From Prevotella sp. (GTDB lineage: Bacteria > Bacteroidota > Bacteroidia > Bacteroidales > Bacteroidaceae), in contig JAILAA010000047.1 of assembly GCA_024681875.1 (NCBI GenBank), forward strand, positions 1-20,148: a DNA stretch of 20,148 bases, in the 5' to 3' direction. The position numbers and the translations under genes were made by a program. Within the stretch, counting starts at the first letter, position 1. Each line of letters opens with the position of its first letter. A model generated the notes under the pieces. It made no database searches. It saw nothing but the letters and a program-made list of their open reading frames with translations, and was not told the DNA's origin. Positions 1-9,110 of the stretch are shown in pieces.

Positions 1-666
1 CGGTGCCCAGACGTGGCTGATGAGCAGGGCGTAATAGGTGCCGTTGTGTTTGATGACGCGTGTACCCTCCAGGAGTCCGCGCTCGTCTTCCTCACGGTTG
101 AAGTAATGGCGCAGGCTGCCCTCAACGACGCTCTTGAGGTCACGTGTGAGCTGGCACATCTCGCCAGTGCCAAAGAAGACGTAGGGTGTGCCGTCGTCAT
201 CGAAGAAGAGCGTGGCATCGTGGAAATGGCGCAGACGCGAGTGGATGGTCCACGGACCTTCAGCCTTAGGGGCACTGAAGATATAGGTGTCGCCCATCGG
301 GCCGCCTTCGTTGGGAGCCAGCAGAGCGTAGAACTTGCCGTCGTGGTACTTCAGCGAAGTAGCCCATTGGCCGCGGCCGTAGACGGTGCCTTCCTGCATG
401 TCGTATTTCGGTGAGTCGGTGAGCTTGTCGAAGATGTAGCCTACCGTCTGCCAATTCTTCAGGTCTTTCGATGCCATGACGGGTGCGCCAGGCATCAGGT
501 GCATAGTGGTGGAGACAAGGTAGAAGGTGTCGCCAACACGGATGACATCGGGATCGGGCACGTCGGCCCACAGCATCGGGTTGCGGATGGGCTCTGCAGA
601 GTTCACTTGTGCGTTGCCGGCCAAGGCGGCCAGGAAAAACAGCAAAATGGAAAGGAAATGCTTCAT
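1..666 (-). CDS. Secreted glycoside hydrolase family 43 (5' part, cut by window edge)
   Basis: The minus-strand frame opens with ATG at 666 and stays open for 222 codons to the window edge, so the C-terminal half is missing (such proteins are often about 550 aa). Residues 1-20 look like a signal peptide (MKHFLSILLFFLAALAGNAQ), so the enzyme is probably exported. The following sequence reads as the five-bladed beta-propeller of GH43: LWADVPDPDVIRVGDTFY carries the expected general base (D38), HDATLFFDDDG the pKa-modulating Asp (D150), and LLEGTRVIKHNGTYY the expected acid Glu (E200). The wording around DPDVI and 'STTMHLMPGAPVM' recalls the GH43 arabinofuranosidase/xylosidase-like group (subfamily 12 type), which would remove arabinose or xylose from plant polysaccharides; the subfamily is from memory. 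It has its own promoter and is divergent from sufE. Confidence 0.85.
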   Translation of the reverse strand, partial: MKHFLSILLFFLAALAGNAQVNSAEPIRNPMLWADVPDPDVIRVGDTFYLVSTTMHLMPGAPVMASKDLKNWQTVGYIFDKLTDSPKYDMQEGTVYGRGQWATSLKYHDGKFYALLAPNEGGPMGDTYIFSAPKAEGPWTIHSRLRHFHDATLFFDDDGTPYVFFGTGEMCQLTRDLKSVVEGSLRHYFNREEDERGLLEGTRVIKHNGTYYALLISHVWAP

Positions 667-697
667 GGTTTTTGTTGTTAGTTGGGTATTCTGTTTG

Positions 698-728
698 CAA
701 AGGTACTGCTTTTCCGGAGAAAACGAGT
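698..728 (-). promoter_or_regulatory. Bacteroidetes-type promoter for the GH43 gene
   Basis: On the minus strand TACCTTTG (705 to 698) matches the Bacteroidetes -7 consensus TAnnTTTG exactly. The -33 element is weak: only a T-rich TTTTC about 18 bp upstream. The -7 box lies 31 bp upstream of the GH43 start codon, giving a short leader. Confidence 0.6.
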
Positions 729-767
729 TGGAATTATCAAAAACTTTTTTTGTTTTTTTCAAAAATG

Positions 768-798
768 TTGGCCGTCTGCTTTTTTCTCCTTACCTTTG
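768..798 (+). promoter_or_regulatory. Promoter for sufE (and the sufE-ruvB-coaD-ybeY block)
   Basis: TTG at 768-770 and TACCTTTG at 791-798 are separated by 20 bp, which fits the Bacteroidetes -33/-7 promoter layout. Transcription would start roughly 15-20 nt before the sufE ATG. The two divergent promoters share the A/T-rich 667-820 spacer, including a T/A tract at 741-765. Confidence 0.65.
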
Positions 799-820
799 CA
801 GGAAAAATGAGTAAACAGCT

Positions 821-1237
821 ATGACCATCAACGAGAAACAAGACGAGATAATTGAGGAGTTCCTGGAACTGGACGACTGGATGGACCGCTATCAGCTGCT
901 CATCGATCTGGGCAGCTCAATGGAACCGCTGGACGAGGCTTACAAGACGGAAGGCAACCTCATCGACGGTTGCCAAAGCCGCGTGTGGCTGCATGCTGAA
1001 GCCGATGCCGACGGCTGCTTGCACATCATGGCCGAGAGCGACGCACTCATCGTGAAAGGCATCATCAGCCTGCTCATCAGCGTGCTTGACAGACAGACAC
1101 CTGAAGACATCCTTGGCGCCGACCTCTACTTTATCGAGCGTATCGGCTTGCGCGAGCATCTGTCGCCAACGCGCTCCAACGGCCTTGTGGCCATGCTGAA
1201 AAGAATCAGAGACTACGCATTGGCATTTAAGAATTGA
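821..1237 (+). CDS. sufE: SufE-type cysteine desulfurase sulfur acceptor
   Basis: This 138-aa protein matches the SufE family in length and layout. It accepts persulfide sulfur from the cysteine desulfurase SufS and passes it to the SufBCD scaffold for Fe-S cluster assembly in the cytoplasm. The acceptor cysteine is present in LIDGCQSRVWL at C51, the same number as in E. coli SufE. The N-terminal helix (EIIEEFLELDDWMDRYQLLI) and the C-terminal helix after LSPTRSNGL are also typical. The ATG at 821 follows a good promoter. A five-codon reading frame (807-824, MSKQL) precedes it and overlaps its start as ATGA. The stop codon (1235-1237) lies inside the first heptamer of a repeat tract. No sufS or sufBCD is next to it. 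Confidence 0.93.
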   Translation: MTINEKQDEIIEEFLELDDWMDRYQLLIDLGSSMEPLDEAYKTEGNLIDGCQSRVWLHAEADADGCLHIMAESDALIVKGIISLLISVLDRQTPEDILGADLYFIERIGLREHLSPTRSNGLVAMLKRIRDYALAFKN

Positions 1238-1281
1238 GAATTGAGAATTAAAATGTGTCGGCTTTGCCGAGTAAGAATTTA
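1231..1281 (+). repeat. Heptamer tract plus CGGC-NNN-GCCG hairpin, sufE-ruvB spacer
   Basis: Three heptamers run head to tail (GAATTGA 1231-1237, GAATTGA 1238-1244, GAATTAA 1245-1251), and the sufE stop codon lies in the first. Seven bases later comes a 13-nt hairpin, TCGGC-TTT-GCCGA (1258-1270), then GTAAGAATTTA. The block 1258-1281 matches 2359-2382 (ruvB-coaD spacer) at 22 of 24 positions. Confidence 0.85.
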
Positions 1282-1287
1282 GAGTTC

Positions 1288-2325
1288 ATGGAAGATTTCG
1301 ACATACGGCAAGAACGGAACGCTCCCTCGCAGGGCGAGAAAGATTTTGAGAATGCCTTGCGCCCGCTTACATTCAGCGACTTCGCTGGACAGCAGAAGAT
1401 TGTGGAAAACCTCCGTGTCTTCGTGGAGGCTGCGAAATACCGTGGCGAGCCGCTTGACCACACACTGCTGCACGGACCGCCGGGACTGGGCAAGACAACG
1501 CTGTCGAACATTATTGCCAACGAGCTGGGCGTGGGCTTCAAGCTGACCAGCGGCCCCGTGCTTGATAAGCCTGGCGATTTGGCAGGTATCCTTACCTCCT
1601 TGGAGCCTCGCGACGTGCTCTTCATCGACGAGATACACCGCCTGTCGCCCGTTGTAGAGGAGTATCTCTACAGCGCTATGGAAGACTATCGTATCGACAT
1701 TATGATAGACAAGGGACCGTCGGCCAGAAGCATACAGATAGACCTGAATCCCTTTACTCTTGTCGGCGCCACCACGCGTAGTGGTTTGCTGACGGCGCCA
1801 CTGCGCGCCCGCTTCGGCATCAATATGCACCTGGAGTATTATGACCCTGAGACGCTCTGCGGCATCGTGGAGCGCTCGGCCCGACTGCTGGGCGTGCCCA
1901 TCACTGAAGATGCCGCCCTGGAAATTGCGGGCCGCTCTCGAGGGACGCCACGTATAGCCAACTCGTTGCTGCGCCGCGTCAGGGATTTCGCACAGGTGAA
2001 GGGCAACGGAGGCATCGACACGAGCATCTCGCGTGTGGCTCTCACTGCCCTGAACATCGACAAGTACGGACTGGACGAGATTGACAACAAGATCCTGCTG
2101 ACCATCATTGATAAGTTCAAGGGCGGGCCTGTAGGCATCTCGACCATAGCCACCGCCATCGGAGAGGACAGCGGAACGGTGGAGGAGGTATACGAGCCGT
2201 TCCTTATCATGGAGGGCTTCATCAAGCGCACACCACGGGGCCGCATGGTCACTGAGCTGGCCTACCGCCACTACGGCCGCAATCCTTATGGCGGCAACAT
2301 CATGCAGCCCGACCTCTTCGGATGA
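1288..2325 (+). CDS. ruvB: Holliday junction branch migration helicase RuvB
   Basis: This 345-aa protein is the AAA+ motor of the RuvABC complex, which moves and resolves Holliday junctions in recombination and repair. Walker A is [10 protein letters not shown] (K69) and Walker B is [10 protein letters not shown] (D114, E115). Sensor/arginine-finger motifs LVGATTRSG and LRARFG follow, and the C-terminal winged-helix DNA-binding domain ends with [17 protein letters not shown] chose the ATG at 1288 ([11 protein letters not shown]), which fits Bacteroidales RuvB N termini. An in-frame GTG at 1255 would add eleven residues encoded mainly by the repeat hairpin and is unlikely. ruvA and ruvC are not adjacent. 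It probably shares a transcript with sufE upstream and coaD downstream. Confidence 0.97.
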   Translation: MEDFDIRQERNAPSQGEKDFENALRPLTFSDFAGQQKIVENLRVFVEAAKYRGEPLDHTLLHGPPGLGKTTLSNIIANELGVGFKLTSGPVLDKPGDLAGILTSLEPRDVLFIDEIHRLSPVVEEYLYSAMEDYRIDIMIDKGPSARSIQIDLNPFTLVGATTRSGLLTAPLRARFGINMHLEYYDPETLCGIVERSARLLGVPITEDAALEIAGRSRGTPRIANSLLRRVRDFAQVKGNGGIDTSISRVALTALNIDKYGLDEIDNKILLTIIDKFKGGPVGISTIATAIGEDSGTVEEVYEPFLIMEGFIKRTPRGRMVTELAYRHYGRNPYGGNIMQPDLFG

Positions 2326-2382
2326 ATTTAAAGTTTAGAATTAAGAATTAAAGAGGTATCGGCTATGCCGAGTAAGAATTAA
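2324..2382 (+). repeat. Heptamer tract plus CGGC-NNN-GCCG hairpin, ruvB-coaD spacer
   Basis: Degenerate heptamers GAATTTA (2324-2330) and AAGTTTA (2331-2337) are followed by two perfect GAATTAA copies (2338-2351). TCGGC-TAT-GCCGA (2359-2371) then forms a 5-bp stem with a 3-nt loop, followed by GTAAGAATTAA. This is the same composite module as in the sufE-ruvB spacer and lies a few bases before the next start codon in both cases. The ruvB stop codon overlaps its left end. Confidence 0.85.
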
Positions 2383-2388
2383 GAAGTA

Positions 2389-2856
2389 ATGAAAACCGGA
2401 ATATTCGTCGGAAGCTTCAACCCCTTCACGGTGGGTCACGACTCTGTTGTGACCAGAGCCTTGCCCTTGTTCGACCGCCTCGTCATCGGCGTTGTCGGTC
2501 AACAGGTGAACAAGCCCGGACAGCCGTCGGCAGAGGAACGTGCCGAGGCTATTCGCCGCATCTACGCCAATGAGCCACGCATCGAGGTAAAGCCCTACTA
2601 TGGACTGGCTGTCGACTTCGCCCGCCAGGAAGGTGCACGCTTCATCGTCAAGGGGGTGCGCTCCGTCAAGGACTTCGAGTACGAGCGCGATCAGGCCGAT
2701 GTCAACCGCATCCTCACTAACGGCGAGGTGGACACCATCCTGCTCTATGCCGAGCCGCACCTAGCCAGTATCAGCTCCTCGATGGTGCGCGAGCTGCAAC
2801 ACTACGGACAGGACGTCAGTGCTTTTCTGCCGAAAAGCCAGAATGATGAATTATAA
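2389..2856 (+). CDS. coaD: Phosphopantetheine adenylyltransferase
   Basis: This 155-aa protein catalyses the fourth step of coenzyme A synthesis, adenylating 4'-phosphopantetheine with ATP to dephospho-CoA. The nucleotidyltransferase signature GSFNPFTVGH (T14-x-G-H17) is present, as are the family stretch IVKGVRSVKDFEYE and the substrate-binding ISSSMVREL near residue 130. Length and ends match the family. It starts at ATG 2389, just after the repeat module, and ybeY begins 10 nt after its stop, so the two are probably cotranscribed. There is a loose functional link to acpP downstream: acyl carrier protein is activated with the phosphopantetheine arm taken from CoA. Confidence 0.96.
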   Translation: MKTGIFVGSFNPFTVGHDSVVTRALPLFDRLVIGVVGQQVNKPGQPSAEERAEAIRRIYANEPRIEVKPYYGLAVDFARQEGARFIVKGVRSVKDFEYERDQADVNRILTNGEVDTILLYAEPHLASISSSMVRELQHYGQDVSAFLPKSQNDEL

Positions 2857-2866
2857 ATTTCAAGTT

Positions 2867-3310
2867 ATGATTACCTATAACAGCGAAAACGTTAAGATGC
2901 CGGCCATCAAGAAGCGTGACACTTCGGCATGGATACGGTACGTGGCGGCCTCCTACGGCAAGAAAGTGGGCGAGGTGGGCTACCTGTTCTGCGACGACGA
3001 GAAGATTTTACAGGTAAACCGCGAGTTCCTGCAGCACGACTACTACACCGACATCATTACTTTCGACTATTGCGAGGGAAATGTTATCAACGGAGATATC
3101 GTCATCTCTCTTGATACCGTCCGTTCCAACGCGCAAATGTTGGGGAAGGGCTATGAAGAGGAACTGCACCGCGTCATCATACATGGCATCCTCCATCTAT
3201 GTGGACAGAACGACAAAGGCCCTGGTGAGCGTCAGCAGATGGAAGCTGCCGAGGACCGCGCCCTTGCTTTAAGAAACGTAGATGTAAAAAAAGGTAAAAA
3301 ACAAGCATGA
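2867..3310 (+). CDS. ybeY: Endoribonuclease / rRNA maturation factor YbeY
   Basis: This 147-aa protein belongs to the UPF0054/YbeY family, a metal-dependent endoribonuclease involved in 16S rRNA 3'-end maturation and ribosome quality control. Signature blocks are DYYTDIITFDY, INGDIVISLDTV and HGILHLCGQNDKGPGE. In the usual H-x3-H-x5-H metal site, the first two ligands are H106 and H110, but the third position is D116; I recall Asp here as normal for Bacteroidetes. The ATG at 2867 (MITYNSENVKMP) fits Bacteroidales homologues. ATGs further upstream (2819, 2843) would overlap coaD and add unrelated residues. The gene is last in its block and is followed by a terminator. Confidence 0.93.
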   Translation: MITYNSENVKMPAIKKRDTSAWIRYVAASYGKKVGEVGYLFCDDEKILQVNREFLQHDYYTDIITFDYCEGNVINGDIVISLDTVRSNAQMLGKGYEEELHRVIIHGILHLCGQNDKGPGERQQMEAAEDRALALRNVDVKKGKKQA

Positions 3311-3331
3311 TGCAAGTCAAATTATTGCACA

Positions 3332-3367
3332 AACGTCGCTGTGTGTGCACACAATGGCGTTTTTTTT
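3332..3367 (+). terminator. Intrinsic terminator after ybeY
   Basis: AACG (3332-3335) can pair with CGTT (3358-3361) around an inner stem TGTGTG (3340-3345) / CACACA (3348-3353). CGC (3337-3339) / GCG (3357-3359) is an alternative lower stem. Eight consecutive T residues (3360-3367) follow. The position, between the ybeY stop and the acpP promoter, suits the end of the sufE-ruvB-coaD-ybeY transcript. Confidence 0.65.
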
Positions 3368-3377
3368 GCAAAAAAAC

Positions 3378-3408
3378 TTGCCCAAGTGAAATTATTTGTG
3401 TTACTTTG
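3378..3408 (+). promoter_or_regulatory. Promoter for acpP
   Basis: TTG at 3378-3380, a 20-bp spacer and TTACTTTG at 3401-3408 (7 of 8 to TAnnTTTG) form a Bacteroidetes-type promoter. The leader of about 60 nt includes a small hairpin, CCTTC-TTT-GAAGG (3429-3441), then an A-rich stretch before the acpP ATG, as expected for highly expressed genes of this phylum that lack a clear Shine-Dalgarno. Confidence 0.7.
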
Positions 3409-3472
3409 CACCCGATTTTACAGAAAACCCTTCTTTGAAGGATATTTATTAAACCACTAAAAAAGAAAAATC

Positions 3473-3709
3473 ATGTCAGAAATTGAAAGCAAAGTAAAGG
3501 CAATTATTGTAGACAAACTGGGTGTTGACGAGGCTGAGGTGAAGCCCGAAGCAAGCTTTACCAATGATCTCGGCGCTGACTCGCTGGACACCGTGGAGCT
3601 TATTATGGAGTTTGAGAAGGAGTTCCAAATCTCTATTCCCGATGACAAGGCTGAGAAAATTGGCACTGTGGCCGACGCAATTGCCTATATTGAGGAGAAT
3701 AAGAAGTAA
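3473..3709 (+). CDS. acpP: Acyl carrier protein
   Basis: This small acidic protein (78 aa) carries growing fatty acyl chains on a 4'-phosphopantetheine arm during type II fatty acid synthesis. The attachment serine is S37 in the canonical [12 protein letters not shown] motif; the surrounding four-helix layout and the ending IAYIEENKK are typical. It has a strong promoter of its own and is followed 152 nt later by fabF, its condensing-enzyme partner. The spacer holds a long inverted heptamer repeat that could act as an attenuator, which would suit the need for much more ACP than FabF. Confidence 0.97.
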   Translation: MSEIESKVKAIIVDKLGVDEAEVKPEASFTNDLGADSLDTVELIMEFEKEFQISIPDDKAEKIGTVADAIAYIEENKK

Positions 3710-3717
3710 TTTTTCCT

Positions 3718-3852
3718 GAATGAAGAATGAAGAATGAAGAATGAAGAATTTGCTGCCGCTCAGCGTGTGTAGCAAATTCTTCATTCTTCTTTTCTTTTCA
3801 GATGTTTTTACCGTCTGTTAAGATTCTTCATTCTTCATTCTTCATTCTTCAT
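3718..3852 (+). repeat. Inverted heptamer repeat with two alternative hairpins, acpP-fabF spacer
   Basis: Four perfect GAAGAAT heptamers (3722-3749) are mirrored by four perfect ATTCTTC heptamers (3823-3850). The inverted match extends to 30 bp (3720-3749 with 3823-3852). A shorter hairpin inside uses part of the same left arm: 3736-3754 pairs perfectly with 3771-3789 (19 bp, 16-nt loop) and is followed by TTTTCTTTT (3790-3798), which resembles an intrinsic terminator. The two structures are mutually exclusive because they share 3736-3749. The right arm ends 10 nt before the fabF ATG. Confidence 0.9.
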
Positions 3853-3861
3853 ATATTATTT

Positions 3862-5121
3862 ATGGAATTAAAAAGAGTAGTAGTAACTGGCCTCGGCGCA
3901 GTCACTCCTGTGGGCAACAACCCTGAGGAGACATGGAAGAACCTTATAGATGGCGTAAGCGGCGCAGCTCCTATCACACATTTCGACACAACGCTGTTCA
4001 AGACGAAGTTTGCGTGCGAGGTGAAGAACCTCAACGTGAACGATTATCTTGATCGTAAGGAGGCCCGCAAGATGGACCGCTATACACAGCTGGCTCTCAT
4101 CGCCGCCAAACAAGCCGTCGAAGACAGCCAGATGGACCTCGAGACCGTAGACAAGAACCGCATCGGCGTGGTCTTCGGCGTAGGCATCGGCGGCATCAAG
4201 ACTTTCCAGGATGAGATTACGTACTATGGCCAGCACGTTGAGGAAGGCCCGAAGTTCAACCCCTTCTTCATTCCGAAGATGATTGCCGACATCGCTGCCG
4301 GACAAATCAGCATCATGTACGGCTTCCACGGCCCCAACTATATCACGGCCTCTGCCTGCGCCTCTTCTTCCAATGCGCTGGCCGATGCCTTCAACCTGAT
4401 TCGCTTGGGCAAGGCCAACATCATCGTGGCCGGCGGTGCCGAGGCTGCCATCTGCGAGAGCGGCGTTGGCGGCTTCAACGCCATGCACGCCCTGAGCACC
4501 CGCAACGACGAGCCCGAGAAGGCTTCACGTCCGTTCAGCGCCAGCCGCGACGGTTTCATCATGGCCGAGGGCGCTGGTTGCCTCATCCTCGAGGAGCTGG
4601 AACATGCCAAGGCCCGCGGTGCCAAGATTTACGCTGAGTTCGTAGGTGCCGGTATGAGTGCCGACGCACATCATATAACAGCCTCTCACCCCGAAGGCTT
4701 GGGCGCCAAGCTGGTGATGGAGAACGCGCTGGAAGATGCCCATCTGAAGCCTGAGGACATTGACTATATCAATGTGCACGGCACGTCTACCCACGTGGGC
4801 GACATTTCAGAGGCCAAGGCCATTAAGGAGGTGTTTGGCGATGCCGCATTCAAACTCAATATCTCGTCGACCAAGTCGATGACCGGTCACCTGCTGGGTG
4901 CCGCCGGTGCTGTTGAGGCCATGGCCACAGTTTTGGCTGTAAAGAATGACATCGTGCCGCCTACCATTAACCATGAGGAGGGTGACGAAGATCCGGAAAT
5001 TGACTATAACTTGAACTTTACGTTCAACAAAGCTCAGAAACGCATCGTTCGTGCCGGACTGAGCAACACCTTCGGCTTCGGCGGTCACAACGCCTGCGTG
5101 GTGTTCAAGAAATACGAATAA
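3862..5121 (+). CDS. fabF: Beta-ketoacyl-[ACP] synthase II
   Basis: This 419-aa thiolase-fold condensing enzyme elongates acyl-ACP with malonyl-ACP in fatty acid synthesis. The catalytic Cys is C166 in TASACASSSNA, and the two histidines are H306 (NVHGTSTHVGD) and H343 (SMTGHLLGAAGA), with the conserved lysine at K338. All four sit three residues after the E. coli FabF positions (163, 303, 340, 335), so the active site is intact. The C-terminal NTFGFGGHNACVVF is diagnostic. The start at ATG 3862 gives the standard MELKRVVVTGLGAVTPVG; an upstream in-frame ATG (3802) would only add translated repeat. The order acpP-fabF-rnc is a familiar Bacteroidetes arrangement. Confidence 0.97.
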   Translation: MELKRVVVTGLGAVTPVGNNPEETWKNLIDGVSGAAPITHFDTTLFKTKFACEVKNLNVNDYLDRKEARKMDRYTQLALIAAKQAVEDSQMDLETVDKNRIGVVFGVGIGGIKTFQDEITYYGQHVEEGPKFNPFFIPKMIADIAAGQISIMYGFHGPNYITASACASSSNALADAFNLIRLGKANIIVAGGAEAAICESGVGGFNAMHALSTRNDEPEKASRPFSASRDGFIMAEGAGCLILEELEHAKARGAKIYAEFVGAGMSADAHHITASHPEGLGAKLVMENALEDAHLKPEDIDYINVHGTSTHVGDISEAKAIKEVFGDAAFKLNISSTKSMTGHLLGAAGAVEAMATVLAVKNDIVPPTINHEEGDEDPEIDYNLNFTFNKAQKRIVRAGLSNTFGFGGHNACVVFKKYE

Positions 5122-5125
5122 GAAA

Positions 5126-5227
5126 GCCCACCCCCTACCTCTCTCAAAAGGAGTGGAGTTTAGAAAGACAGTTGACAACAACTTGTTTTCCAAACTCCCT
5201 TTCTTTGGGGAAGGGTAGGGGGTAGGC
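5126..5227 (+). repeat. Large imperfect inverted repeat between fabF and rnc
   Basis: Two 36-nt arms (5126-5161 and 5192-5227) are inverted copies matching at 28 of 36 positions; the left is rich in C (gcccaccccctacc) and the right in G (gggtagggggtaggc). The 30-nt spacer carries an additional small AGTTG-ACAA-CAACT hairpin. The right arm ends 12 nt before the rnc start codon. I recall similar C-rich/G-rich paired elements between genes in Bacteroidales. The in-frame element at 10022-10090 is of the same style. Confidence 0.85.
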
Positions 5228-5239
5228 GGTTTTACTACT

Positions 5240-9064
<3,825 letters not shown>

Positions 9065-9065
<1 letters not shown>

Positions 9066-9084
9066 CACGGATTGACACGGAAAA
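9065..9084 (+). repeat. CACGGA decamer repeat before the second GH2 gene
   Basis: Two decamers, ACACGGATTG (9065-9074) and ACACGGAAAA (9075-9084), occupy the 45-nt gap between the two GH2 genes. The same 10-bp period and CACGGA core recur in frame at 12409-12458 and, on the opposite strand, at 18490-18515. Confidence 0.7.
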
Positions 9085-9110
9085 ACAATTTACACAAAGA
9101 CAGAACACCT

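Noticed and set aside
1255..1287. GTG start eleven codons upstream of RuvB
   Set aside because: The added residues come from the repeat hairpin and do not fit RuvB N termini; ATG 1288 does.
1279..2271. 330-codon minus-strand frame opposite ruvB
   Set aside because: Shadow of a strongly conserved gene; no recognisable domain or promoter. The same applies to other long antisense frames, such as 10536-11471 and 8412-8927.
2819..2866. Upstream start of YbeY overlapping coaD
   Set aside because: Adds residues unlike YbeY; the homologous start MITYNSENVK is at 2867.
3802..3861. Upstream extension of FabF (MFLPSVKILHSSFFILHILF)
   Set aside because: These residues are the translated right arm of the inverted heptamer repeat; the conserved protein begins at ATG 3862.
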